Assembly (NCBI GenBank): GCA_003132865.1
Contig: PKYZ01000232.1
Location: forward strand, 12,624 to 23,746
DNA from: Bryobacterales bacterium
GTDB lineage: Bacteria; Acidobacteriota; Terriglobia; Bryobacterales; Bryobacteraceae
Direction of reading: 5' to 3'
DNA: 11,123 nt
The position numbers were made by a program, and so were the translations under genes. The notes beneath the pieces are model-generated. The model worked only from the letters and a program-made list of their open reading frames with translations, ran no database searches and was not told the DNA's origin. Positions 1 through 6,778 of this stretch are shown here, piece after piece (position 1 is the stretch's first letter; the number at the start of each line of letters is the position of its first letter).

Positions 1-613
1 CGCCCTGCAAACCGCGCACGGCGGCCGCTCCCAACTCCTTAACCCCGTCCGGTTCTTCGGCGTAACCTTCATAGGTGCGGCCCCAGCGAATGTCGCGCGG
101 CACGGTGACGCATGGCGCGAAACCCCAGTTGATGCCTGTGGCGCGCACTTCGGCCGCCGTAATTCGCTCGATCTTCTCGATCAGTGCCGGATTGCGCGTC
201 GAGCCCAGCCCGATGTTATGGGGAAACACAACCGCGCCCAGAACGTTGTTGTGCCCGTGCACGGCGTCCACGCCGTAGAGCAGCGGTATGGACAGCCGCG
301 TCTCCAGCGCGCGCTTCTGATAGCGGTCGATCAGGTTGGTCCAGGCCTCCAGGCTGTTGCCTTCCTTGGGGTCCGAATCGCCCCCGCTCAACACCGATCC
401 CAGATAGTATTTCGCGATATCCGCATCGGATTTGAGGAAGGTTTGGTCGGGCTGCGTCATCTGCCCGACCTTCTCGTCGAGCGTCATCTTCTCGAGCAGC
501 GCGTTCACTTGGCGGTCAAACGACGAGAGCTTCTTGGGTCCCGATGCGGAGGTGGCAATCAGGCATCCCAGCCCGGCAAGGCATAATATTGCGGCAAAAC
601 GGATTTTGACCAT
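1..613 (-). CDS. Glycoside hydrolase family 3 beta-glucosidase, N-terminal part (3' end beyond window)
   Basis: Secreted or periplasmic GH3 enzyme that would release glucose from beta-glucosides. I translated it by hand from the reverse strand; 204 codons lie in the window and the frame stays open to the left edge. Residues 1 to about 24 form a Sec signal peptide (basic MVKIR, then a hydrophobic core, then ATSAS). The mature part begins with the GH3 opening pattern around [14 protein letters not shown], followed by [24 protein letters not shown] and [16 protein letters not shown], all typical of the ExoP/barley-ExoI-like GH3 branch. The catalytic nucleophile Asp (SDW motif) and the C-terminal domain would lie outside the window. 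The ATG at 613 has no Shine-Dalgarno sequence, but an extended -10-like TGCTATGAT lies just before it, so the mRNA may be leaderless. The family call is secure; substrate is inferred. Confidence 0.9.
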   Translation of the reverse strand, partial: MVKIRFAAILCLAGLGCLIATSASGPKKLSSFDRQVNALLEKMTLDEKVGQMTQPDQTFLKSDADIAKYYLGSVLSGGDSDPKEGNSLEAWTNLIDRYQKRALETRLSIPLLYGVDAVHGHNNVLGAVVFPHNIGLGSTRNPALIEKIERITAAEVRATGINWGFAPCVTVPRDIRWGRTYEGYAEEPDGVKELGAAAVRGLQG

Positions 614-621
614 AAGAGGGG

Positions 622-630
622 ATCATAGCA
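622..630 (-). promoter_or_regulatory. Extended -10 promoter element of the GH3 gene
   Basis: On the minus strand TGCTATGAT reads as an extended -10 (TGn plus TATGAT, 5 of 6 matches to TATAAT). Only 8 nt separate it from the ATG at 613, which places the transcript start at or very near the start codon. A -35-like TTGAAT lies upstream but 20 nt away, too far to be convincing. Confidence 0.45.
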
Positions 631-703
631 CCGCGCTCGGCATCATTATTCAAACGGTTGCATTCAAGAAGTATGCCCGCAATACGGGAAACGGCTGAAC
701 AGT

Positions 704-721
704 ATCAAGTGAATCAAGTGA
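704..721. repeat. Tandem 9-bp direct repeat between the GH3 and beta-barrel genes
   Basis: ATCAAGTGA occurs twice head to tail with no spacer, about 90 bp upstream of the GH3 start. It could be a binding site for a regulator of the GH3 gene, or chance. The rest of 614-797 shows no convincing terminator for the gene cluster ending at 798 and no credible small gene. Confidence 0.4.
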
Positions 722-797
722 TGATTCTTCGAATGCGCGTGGGGACGCTGACGCAGTTAGGCGTTCTGAGGAGAACCCGACGCAGAGCGTTCGCCGC

Positions 798-1421
798 TTA
801 AAAGGAGAACCCTACCAAGAACTCGACTTGGTTTTGTTTCGATCTCGGGATGAAGGCGCTAGCCGGATTATCCGACGCCCACCTCGTATAGCGGAGGGTT
901 GGCGCGAGCCGCAGTCTACGGGCTCGGATTTCTACACCTACCCCAGCCGTAGCTCCGTGATTCGAAACTGCAGTATCGTTTCGATTTCCACTGGCTCGAA
1001 ACGATGGACCGAGTTCCAACAGCGGCGTGACGCGAAGTGGCGAAAACGCGGCATTCGGAAACCGGAGCTTCACAAGAACGGGGAAATTCCAACTAAGAAC
1101 AGTATTGCCGAGGCTGTTACTCGGTTGAACGCTCAATGTCACGGCTTTGAAGTTCAACGGACGATAGACGCCGTCGGCTTCGACAGAGAGATTCCAAGGC
1201 AGCCGGACCTCCACCATGACGCCCACAAGGTAATCACCTGCGTGAGAAGAATATTCGGTATACACTGTTGCCGGCATCGAGTTGACGATTGTTTGGTTTG
1301 GGAAACCGCTGGTCGCACTTACGCCGGCGACGATTCCACCTGAAAGGGTTTGTGCCATCGCGTGAGGCCATGCTGAGCCGATGATCGTAGCGGTTAGCAT
1401 ACGTGTCGAAAGGGTTACCAT
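798..1421 (-). CDS. Small outer-membrane beta-barrel protein
   Basis: A 207-residue exported protein. Residues 1-23 are a Sec signal peptide ending AMA before Gln24. The rest alternates polar and hydrophobic residues in short stretches with Gly/Asn turns, as in 8-stranded barrels (OmpA, OmpW or PorT-like), and the chain ends in ...VGFSF. A terminal Phe is the usual recognition signal for the BAM insertion machinery. The start at 1421 is supported by the best Shine-Dalgarno of this gene group, AGGTGAG at 1434-1428, 6 nt before the ATG. It begins 18 nt after the preceding membrane-protein gene and is probably its co-transcribed partner. Function is unknown; the barrel call comes from pattern, not from a named family match. 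Confidence 0.75.
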   Translation of the reverse strand: MVTLSTRMLTATIIGSAWPHAMAQTLSGGIVAGVSATSGFPNQTIVNSMPATVYTEYSSHAGDYLVGVMVEVRLPWNLSVEADGVYRPLNFKAVTLSVQPSNSLGNTVLSWNFPVLVKLRFPNAAFSPLRVTPLLELGPSFRASGNRNDTAVSNHGATAGVGVEIRARRLRLAPTLRYTRWASDNPASAFIPRSKQNQVEFLVGFSF

Positions 1422-1439
1422 GTGTGACTCACCTGCATG

Positions 1440-2270
1440 TCATTTGCGTAACTTGTGGCCCGGAGATCGCGTCGGAGCGGCTTGGTTCAAGCGGCTGCGC
1501 GGGCCGCCGGCGACAGTCAACGCGCATCCGCTCATGGTCAGAGCGACAAATGCGCTATTCCACTCGTCCCCATTATGCGGATCGGCGGCCACCCTGGGCG
1601 CATGCAGCAGCACTACCCAAAGAAAGAACATGATCCCCAGAAGGGTCCCCGCCAGGCGCATGTGCTTCGCGATGGCGATCGATACCGCGGCGGCGATAAA
1701 GCCGGCGGCGGTAAAGTATACCCAGAACCAATGCCACGGAATCCAGGCCGGGATCAGTCCGGCAATGAACCCGGGCACCAGAAAATGGTCGATGCCAAAG
1801 ATTGCCATGGAGATGGCAATGAAAAAGCGACCCGGCGGAGCGAGTTTGTCCGCGGCGGCGTTCCATCCTGCAAGGCTCGCATGCTCCAGCGGCAAGGCGG
1901 CCGCCAGCACCAGAGACCCACCGCACATCGCGAGAGTCTCAAATGCACTGGTCCGCTCGCCCACATCGTGCAAGATCGCCACGATACTGGGCGCGCGGCG
2001 AACCAGCACGCACAGGAAGAACGCGAGGCCCAATAGAATGGCAGCCGGGCGCGCTTTCTTTTCGATGGCAATGCTCACGCCCGCGTAGACGAGTGCGGCG
2101 GCCGTAAAATATGCCCAAAACGTGTGGGCTGGAATCCACTCAGGCACGAACTCGAGTCCCACGATGAAGCCGGTATAAACGACGTGCTGGATGCCAAAAG
2201 CCACCATCGAGACAGCAAAGAAGAATCGGCCGGAGGGCGCAATCGCACGCATTGAGGGGTTAGTCGCCAT
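1440..2270 (-). CDS. Membrane protein with two DoxX-like repeats (second of the pair)
   Basis: Predicted inner-membrane protein of 276 residues made of two homologous halves, each with about four membrane helices. Both halves open with GRFF.A.SM..FGI.H, continue with a P.WIP.H.FW.YFTAA motif, then a second helix pair including R.A..LLG. The pattern resembles DoxX/SURF4-like small membrane proteins; no enzymatic role can be claimed. I prefer the ATG at 2270, which sits inside the last codons of the upstream gene (ATGGCGACTAA overlaps its stop by 11 bp), the usual arrangement for translational coupling. A GTG at 2291 would add seven residues and an ATG at 2252 would remove six. The C-terminal tail after the last helix is polar and basic. 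Confidence 0.75.
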   Translation of the reverse strand: MATNPSMRAIAPSGRFFFAVSMVAFGIQHVVYTGFIVGLEFVPEWIPAHTFWAYFTAAALVYAGVSIAIEKKARPAAILLGLAFFLCVLVRRAPSIVAILHDVGERTSAFETLAMCGGSLVLAAALPLEHASLAGWNAAADKLAPPGRFFIAISMAIFGIDHFLVPGFIAGLIPAWIPWHWFWVYFTAAGFIAAAVSIAIAKHMRLAGTLLGIMFFLWVVLLHAPRVAADPHNGDEWNSAFVALTMSGCALTVAGGPRSRLNQAAPTRSPGHKLRK

Positions 2271-3096
2271 CCGCCAGGATGAAAGCGCCACCGGCGATGC
2301 CGATATCTTTCAACCAGCTTCCAGTCAGTTGCATGGGTTGGGCGATGAACACCGGGACCCAGGTCAGCAGGTCGAATAATACAATCATCAATCCCAACAG
2401 CAGCGCTGCCTCGCGGGCTCTCCAATTGGTTGCGATGCACACGGCCAAAGCCAAAAAAGCGGCGCCCGTGAGGCACACCCAAAACAAATGCCCGGGAATT
2501 GGGAAGGAAATTTTCGGGGACATCGGCGGGATGCCGGGGGCAAAGGCAGGATAGACGAAGTGCAGCACGCCGAACGCGGCGATGCAGAATGCAAAGATGA
2601 GGCGTCCGAGCGTCAGAATGTGGTCCCTGCCGGACGTCCGCCATCGCTCCGATTGGGTCCCGGCAAAGATGAACGCTGCGCCACTCAAGCCCAGATCCTT
2701 AGGGGCATTGATCAACCGGCTGGGGAGATCGCCAAACATGGCACGTTCCGCCCACGCATCGCCTGGCTTGTGAAAGATCAGGAAGACGTGAATCAGGGCG
2801 CAGAACAGGAGAATCTCTATGCCCAGTAAAGTCGCGGCCAGTTGTGCGTGCTTCCGCAGGATGATCGCCACACCGGCAGCCATGATCGTAATGGCGGTGA
2901 AATATGTCCAGAACATGTGCCACGGAATCCATGGAGGTATGATGCTGGCCACAAATTCGCTATAAACGAAATGCAGAACGGGGTAGACCAACATGGGAAG
3001 CGCGAGCAAGAACCGGCCTTGTTTAGCGATTCCATCGAGGGGCACTTCAACCAATGTTAGACAAGCGCGCGCCGAAGGACAATAACCACTTGCCAC
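2260..3096 (-). CDS. Membrane protein with two DoxX-like repeats (first of the pair)
   Basis: A 278-residue predicted inner-membrane protein built from two copies of the same roughly 130-residue unit as the next gene. Copy one (from about residue 27) has GRFLLALPM, HFVY, PPWIPWHMFWTYFT and AATLLG. Copy two (from about residue 159) has GRLIFAF, FGVLHFVYP, a Pro-rich insertion, PGHLFWVCLTGA and AALLLG. The GTG start at 3096 lies 7 nt after the stop of the MocR-type gene with no strong ribosome site, so translation may depend on that gene. A later in-frame TTG (near 3060) is possible, since homology begins only at residue 27. DoxX-like is the closest fold I recognise; role unknown. Confidence 0.75.
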   Translation of the reverse strand: MASGYCPSARACLTLVEVPLDGIAKQGRFLLALPMLVYPVLHFVYSEFVASIIPPWIPWHMFWTYFTAITIMAAGVAIILRKHAQLAATLLGIEILLFCALIHVFLIFHKPGDAWAERAMFGDLPSRLINAPKDLGLSGAAFIFAGTQSERWRTSGRDHILTLGRLIFAFCIAAFGVLHFVYPAFAPGIPPMSPKISFPIPGHLFWVCLTGAAFLALAVCIATNWRAREAALLLGLMIVLFDLLTWVPVFIAQPMQLTGSWLKDIGIAGGAFILADGD

Positions 3097-3103
3097 GATT
3101 CGC

Positions 3104-4615
3104 CTATGACCACTTCGCTTCGCACGCCAGCACGTCCCTCAGCCGGCGAACAGCTTGTGGCATTTCCGCCGCCGTCGTACTTCCAAAGCCCAGAATGAAC
3201 CCCTGCCGGGCAGCCTTGCCCAGATATAAAGGAGACAGCGGCCACAGCCACAGGTTGTCCGCGGCGGCGCGCGCCGAAATCTCCCGATCCGGCATTCCCG
3301 GTGGCAGTGTGACGGCCAGATGCATGCCGGCTTCTCCGCCGAGAATCTCCAGCCGGGAGCCGAACTCGCTTCGAATGGCGCCGGCCAGGGCGCTCCTTCG
3401 CTCGCTATAGAGCAGCCGCGTCTTGCGGATGTGCCGTGCGAAATGTCCTTGATCGATGAAATCCGCGAGTACCGCTTGATATAAATGCGGCGGGCAAAGA
3501 TCCATCGCCCGCCGGGCCGCTGCGAAACGCTCGACGAGATCGGGCGGAATGACCATGTATCCCAGGCGCAGCGATGGGAAGAGAGTCTTGCTGAACGTGC
3601 CGATGTAAATCACGCGCCCGCCACGATCGAGTCCCTGCAAGGATGCGATAGGCATGCTTTCATAGCGGTATTCACTATCGTAGTCGTCCTCCACGATCCA
3701 GGAACCCGAATGGTGCGCCCAATCGAGCAATTGGAGGCGGCGCGAGGGGCTCATGGTTACGCCCAAGGGATATTGATGAGAGGGCGTGACGTACGCCGCG
3801 CGCGCCTTGCGGCATAGTTTGATCCCGGCGGCTACATCCATTCCTTCCGCGTCGACCGGAACAGGTATGAGCCGGCAGCCGGCCAGCGTGAGGGCATACC
3901 GCATCAACTCGTATCCGGGTTCTTCGATCCACACGGGGCTCCCCGGATCCAGCAGCACGCGGGCGGAAAGATCCAGCGCCTGTTGGGAGCCGCTGACCAC
4001 CATGATCTGCCGCGCTTCACAGTCGACCGCGCGGGCGGTCCGCAAGTAAGTGGCGATCGTTTCGCGAAAGTCTTTGGAACCCATCGGGTCGCCGTAGTTG
4101 AGCGAGCTGGCGCGCACCTTTCGCGTATGACGCGCGACCAGATTCGACCATACCTGGAAGGGAAAGCGGTCAAACGCCAACTGGCCCACGCTGAACGCGC
4201 CCGAACCATACGCCCATGGCGCACTTTGGCGGCCGAGGAGAAGTGCGCAACGGCGCGAGACCGTGGTGGGGCAGGCGGTTTCGCCTGCCTTCCTGTCAGC
4301 GTCGTCTGTCCCGCCGCCGCGGCACTCGCACGACATCCACTGTTCCGGCAAGGATCTGGACACGAACGTTCCAGCGCCCACGCGGCTCTCGAAGTAACCT
4401 TCGGCCAAGAGCTGGTCGTAGGCCGTGAGGACCGGAGTTCGGGAGATGCCCAGTTCCGACGCCAGGATTCGGGTGGACGGAATTTGCTGGCCAGGCTGCA
4501 AGTTGCGCCCGATGATGGTGGCGCGGTAGGCGTCGTAGATCTGCCGGTGTAGAGGCTTCGCGGCTTTACGGTCCACGGCGATCACGGGCGAGAATCCGCC
4601 GGGTTTCTTCTTCAT
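3104..4615 (-). CDS. MocR/GabR-family regulator: GntR-type winged helix fused to fold-type I aminotransferase domain
   Basis: Transcription factor of 503 residues that should bind PLP. The N-terminal GntR-type winged helix spans about residues 15-88 (PLHRQIYDAYR, IPSTRILASELGISR, Y..L.AEGY, G.GTFV). A low-complexity linker leads into an aminotransferase-like domain at about 140-500, with VSGSQQALDL, EEPGY, TPSHQYPLG, the PLP-ring Asp region EDDYDSEYRY (310-318) and the Schiff-base lysine in YIGTFSKTLFPSLRLGY (Lys343). The open frame extends to 4801, but those 62 residues lack family similarity and enter the divergent promoter, so I choose the ATG at 4615. A TATGAT hexamer lies 6 nt upstream of it. 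MocR proteins usually control a PLP, GABA or taurine gene on the opposite strand; here the divergent gene is a GAF-ANTAR protein and the likely co-transcribed genes encode membrane proteins. The ligand cannot be told. Confidence 0.9.
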   Translation of the reverse strand: MKKKPGGFSPVIAVDRKAAKPLHRQIYDAYRATIIGRNLQPGQQIPSTRILASELGISRTPVLTAYDQLLAEGYFESRVGAGTFVSRSLPEQWMSCECRGGGTDDADRKAGETACPTTVSRRCALLLGRQSAPWAYGSGAFSVGQLAFDRFPFQVWSNLVARHTRKVRASSLNYGDPMGSKDFRETIATYLRTARAVDCEARQIMVVSGSQQALDLSARVLLDPGSPVWIEEPGYELMRYALTLAGCRLIPVPVDAEGMDVAAGIKLCRKARAAYVTPSHQYPLGVTMSPSRRLQLLDWAHHSGSWIVEDDYDSEYRYESMPIASLQGLDRGGRVIYIGTFSKTLFPSLRLGYMVIPPDLVERFAAARRAMDLCPPHLYQAVLADFIDQGHFARHIRKTRLLYSERRSALAGAIRSEFGSRLEILGGEAGMHLAVTLPPGMPDREISARAAADNLWLWPLSPLYLGKAARQGFILGFGSTTAAEMPQAVRRLRDVLACEAKWS

Positions 4616-4764
4616 CACTTCATCATAGTGGTAATAATGAAAACGGTCTGGCTGGTGGCTGCCTCCGGCCACTTTCATTTCAGGCAAGCAGTCAAGGTGG
4701 CACCATGCCCTCCATAAGAATTTTGGATTGGACCAACGGACCTCCCACTCTTTAAACTGGATAT
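4616..4764. promoter_or_regulatory. Divergent promoter region between the MocR-type and GAF-ANTAR genes
   Basis: This 149-bp gap must start transcription both ways. Minus strand: TATGAT (4627-4622) is 6 nt before the MocR ATG. Plus strand: TAAACT (4753-4758) is 6 nt before the GAF-ANTAR ATG, with a weak TTGGAC (4728-4733) as possible -35. Neither start has a Shine-Dalgarno sequence. A perfect GTGGC/GCCAC inverted repeat with an 8-nt spacer (4655-4672) and a GGACC direct repeat (4730-4742) are candidate binding sites for the MocR-type protein, which usually represses its own gene. Operator assignment is a guess. Confidence 0.5.
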
Positions 4765-6051
4765 ATGCGAACCGCCACGCCAGCCGTTCCCGAGGGTGCA
4801 TCCCAAGTTGCGCTCCTACACCATATCAGCAGCATTGTCAGCTCCGACCTGAGCCTGGAAAAAATGCTGCAAGAACTGCTCTCGCTTACGCTCGAAACCA
4901 CGCGTTGCGACGCCTGCCTGGTCTACCTGGTCGACCATGCCACCAACGAAGTGGTGCTGCAGGCCTCGCAACTCCCGCACGCGTCCGAGATCGGCAACAT
5001 TCGCCTCAAAATGGGCGAAGGCATCACGGGTTGGGTGGCGCAACACAAATCCGTGGTGGCGCTGTCGAACAAGGCTTCCGCCGACGCCCGCTTCAAGACC
5101 TTCCAAACGCTGCCGGAGGATACTTTCGACGCCTTCCTTTCCGTGCCGCTGGTGAGCGGCGGCGACCTGATCGGCGTCATCAACGTGCACCACCGCGAGC
5201 CGCACGCGCATGCGCCGGAAGAAGTCGCACTGGTCAGCTTCATTGGCGAGCAGATGGGCGGCGCCATCGCCAAGTCGCGCCTGGAAAAGCGCTCGGAAAC
5301 CGCGGCGAAGCGCATGGAAACGTTGGCGGCGGTGGCCCAGACCATCTCCGCCGAAAACTATCTGGACCGCATCCTGCAAGCCATTTCGGAGATGGTCGCG
5401 GAGACCCTGGATTCGCCCGTCTGTTCCATCATGCTGATCGACGAAGACCGCCGCGAGTTGGTGATTTCGGCGGCGCGCTGTTCTTCGCCCGACTATCTGC
5501 ACAAGATGCCGCTGAAGATCGAGGACTCGCTGATTGGCCGCGTGGTGCGCGAGGGCCGCCCCATCACGGTGCCCAACGTGCTCGCCGAGAAACAGTTCCG
5601 CTACCCGGAACTGGCGCGCAAGACCGGTCTGGCATCGCTGCTGTCCGTGCCCCTGTTCACGCGCGACAAGGTGATCGGCACGATCAATATCTATACGCGC
5701 GAGCAGCGCCATTTTTCCGAAGAAGAGATCGGCTTTGTGAAGGCCGTGGCCGGTCAGGCCGCTATCGCCATCGAAAATGCGCGCCTGATGTCGGAAACGC
5801 TGGAGATGAAGCGGACGCTGGAGGCGCGCAAGCTGGTGGAGCGGGCCAAGGGTATCCTGCAACAGAAGTACAACCTCACCGAAGAAGAAGCTTACCTGCG
5901 CTTGCGCAATGAGAGCCGGCGCTTGCGGCGTCCCATGCGCGACCTGGCCGAAGCGGTGATTCTGGCCGACGATCTGCGGCGTGTGGGGGAGGGGCCACGG
6001 CCGGGCCGGCCGGCTGAGCCGCAGGCGCGCGCGGAGCCCGTAGCCGAGTAG
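4765..6051 (+). CDS. GAF-GAF-ANTAR sensor and RNA-binding antiterminator protein
   Basis: Cytosolic signalling protein of 428 residues. Domains in order: GAF 1 (about 28-172, with MGEGITGWVA and SVPLVSGGDLIGVINVHH), a short helix, GAF 2 (about 195-340, with SLIGRVVREG, SLLSVPLFTRDKVIGTINIY and AGQAAIAIENARL), then a C-terminal ANTAR domain (about 350-405: LVERAKGILQQKYNLTEEEAYLRLRNES, then DLAEAVI). ANTAR domains bind paired RNA hairpins with hexanucleotide loops and stop transcription termination. There is no receiver or kinase domain, so the signal probably enters through the GAF pockets (ligand, redox or haem; not determinable) and exits directly to RNA. The tail after 406 is Pro/Arg/Glu-rich and likely disordered. 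It is transcribed away from the MocR gene. No target RNA motif could be identified by eye in this window. Confidence 0.92.
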   Translation: MRTATPAVPEGASQVALLHHISSIVSSDLSLEKMLQELLSLTLETTRCDACLVYLVDHATNEVVLQASQLPHASEIGNIRLKMGEGITGWVAQHKSVVALSNKASADARFKTFQTLPEDTFDAFLSVPLVSGGDLIGVINVHHREPHAHAPEEVALVSFIGEQMGGAIAKSRLEKRSETAAKRMETLAAVAQTISAENYLDRILQAISEMVAETLDSPVCSIMLIDEDRRELVISAARCSSPDYLHKMPLKIEDSLIGRVVREGRPITVPNVLAEKQFRYPELARKTGLASLLSVPLFTRDKVIGTINIYTREQRHFSEEEIGFVKAVAGQAAIAIENARLMSETLEMKRTLEARKLVERAKGILQQKYNLTEEEAYLRLRNESRRLRRPMRDLAEAVILADDLRRVGEGPRPGRPAEPQARAEPVAE

Positions 6052-6082
6052 TCGTAATCCTGGCATGCTAGACTGGGGTCAG

Positions 6083-6547
6083 ATGCGGACGGCATTGCTC
6101 GTTTTCATCATCGCCGGTTGGCTGCTGGCGTCTCGGCCAGGCGCAGCCGGTCAATTGTCTGCGGCGCGGCCCTCCGACGCGTCTGCCAACGAGCGGCTCG
6201 CGAAGATAGAGGCAACCCTATCGGCTCTACAAATACAGGTATCAGCTCTGCAAGCACAGGTAAGCGAGAACACGAAGACCCAGGTGGACATGCAAAGGCA
6301 GATCTCCGATCTAAACGCCAAGATGAGTCTTGTCCTTTGGGTTGGCGCAGCGGTCGGCGTCTTACTGCTCGGGGCCGCATGGAAATCCCTGGAACGGAAA
6401 GACCAAGTCGCATCGCCGCCGGCGCCGGCACATGCTGCATATACTGGGTTCGGCCAGTGGGAGATGGAAGCCTTGGCGCGCCGCCTTGTTGAAGAGCTTC
6501 GGCGTGACGAAGAGGCCCGGCAGACGCTCAAATCGAAACCGGCCTGA
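6083..6547 (+). CDS. Small exported coiled-coil membrane protein of unknown function
   Basis: 154 residues, not a family I recognise. Residues 1-17 are strongly hydrophobic (signal peptide or anchor). Residues 36-80 form a likely coiled coil (LAKIEATLSALQIQVSALQ, then QVDMQRQISDL). A single membrane helix spans 82-100, followed by a cytosolic segment with an acidic-basic helix near the end (EALARRLVEELRRDEEARQ). If the N-terminal segment is cleaved, the coiled coil is periplasmic and the tail cytosolic. I prefer the ATG at 6083: TAGACT (6069-6074) lies 8 nt upstream and the hydrophobic stretch starts right there. The ATG at 6065 would add six residues. It lies 31 nt after the GAF-ANTAR gene, so either an operon or its own leaderless promoter is possible. 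Confidence 0.65.
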   Translation: MRTALLVFIIAGWLLASRPGAAGQLSAARPSDASANERLAKIEATLSALQIQVSALQAQVSENTKTQVDMQRQISDLNAKMSLVLWVGAAVGVLLLGAAWKSLERKDQVASPPAPAHAAYTGFGQWEMEALARRLVEELRRDEEARQTLKSKPA

Positions 6548-6577
6548 GTTCTCTTGAGTTCGTGCAGCAGCAGCAGC

Positions 6578-6607
6578 TTGCGATCTCTTCATCAATTGCC
6601 CTATACT
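6578..6607 (+). promoter_or_regulatory. Sigma-70-type promoter for the aromatic leader and DAHP synthase
   Basis: TTGCGA (6578-6583, 4 of 6 matches to TTGACA) and TATACT (6602-6607, 5 of 6 matches to TATAAT) are separated by 18 nt. Transcription would start near A6616-A6619, directly at the leader-peptide ATG (6619). Confidence 0.65.
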
Positions 6608-6618
6608 TGCCTTTTACG

Positions 6619-6675
6619 ATGTCTTTTCCCGCCAGCTCGTTTAGTTTCCGATTCTGGTTTAGCCGGAATCGGTAG
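6619..6675 (+). CDS. Phe-rich leader peptide of a transcription attenuator
   Basis: 18-codon open frame ending in TAG, encoding MSFPASSFSFRFWFSRNR. Five of 18 residues are Phe (3, 8, 10, 12, 14) and one is Trp (13), with the cluster F-R-F-W-F near the end. This matches the design of E. coli pheL and related leader peptides, where ribosome stalling at codons for the scarce amino acid decides whether the downstream terminator forms. It lies between a good promoter and an intrinsic terminator, ahead of a DAHP synthase. There is no Shine-Dalgarno sequence; the ATG sits 11 nt after the -10 box, so translation is probably leaderless. Its stop codon overlaps the first base of the switching RNA segment. 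The peptide itself probably has no function. No match to a known leader family has been checked. Confidence 0.8.
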   Translation: MSFPASSFSFRFWFSRNR

Positions 6676-6746
6676 AGTGGCGTTGGATTGAGGCATATCC
6701 GGTTTTCTCGAAACCAACCCACTCGCCGGAGTGGGTTTTTTATTTT
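6630..6746 (+). promoter_or_regulatory. Ribosome-mediated transcription attenuator of DAHP synthase (alternative RNA helices)
   Basis: Helix 1:2 has an outer part, CGCCAGCTC (6630-6638) with GAGTGGCG (6675-6682), 8 bp with G6635 bulged. Its inner part is CCGATTCTGG (6648-6657) with CCGGAATCGG (6663-6672), 10 bp around a 5-nt loop. Antiterminator 2:3 pairs GAGTGGCGTTGG (6675-6686) with CCAACCCACTC (6714-6724), 11 bp with C6681 bulged. Terminator 3:4 is AACCCACTC (6716-6724) with GAGTGGGTT (6729-6737). Segment 2 cannot pair with 1 and 3 at once, nor segment 3 with 2 and 4. A ribosome stalled at Phe codons 8-12 covers segment 1 and frees 2 to form the antiterminator; one that reaches the stop codon at 6673-6675 covers segment 2 and lets the terminator form. 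The pairings are read directly; the mechanism is inferred. Confidence 0.8.
6716..6746 (+). terminator. Intrinsic terminator (attenuator) before DAHP synthase
   Basis: Seven GC-rich pairs, CCCACTC (6718-6724) with GAGTGGG (6729-6735), close a 4-nt GCCG loop; two A-U pairs can extend the stem. A run of six T (6736-6741), then A and four more T, follows at once. It lies 32 nt before the DAHP synthase start, on the same strand and after the leader promoter, so it acts as an attenuator rather than only ending the upstream gene. Confidence 0.9.
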
Positions 6747-6778
6747 GCAGCTTTTTTGCAGATGGGGAGCCAACAGCC

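Noticed and set aside
1381..2088. 235-codon open frame on the plus strand
   Set aside because: It lies opposite the repeat-membrane protein gene, whose homologous halves prove the minus strand is coding.
4616..4801. 62-residue N-terminal extension of the MocR-type protein
   Set aside because: It has no GntR-family similarity, covers the whole divergent promoter and overlaps the start of the GAF-ANTAR gene.
4816..6066. 416-codon open frame on the minus strand
   Set aside because: It lies opposite the GAF-ANTAR gene, whose domains are unmistakable. The translation is rich in His, Arg, Gly and Gln as expected for the antisense of a GC-rich gene and has no domain pattern.
6564..6575. Four CAG triplets just upstream of the aroF leader promoter
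   Set aside because: Very short simple repeat outside any gene; no function can be supported.
6630..6746. ANTAR target RNA, T-box or riboswitch in the aroF leader
   Set aside because: No pair of hairpins with hexanucleotide loops, no T-box GGTGG sequence and no known aptamer core; a Phe-rich frame with alternative helices fits fully.
6528..6773. 81-codon minus-strand frame across the attenuator
   Set aside because: It runs through the terminator and promoter, contains a CCCC run from the CAG repeat, and has no credible start; the plus-strand attenuator explains this stretch better.
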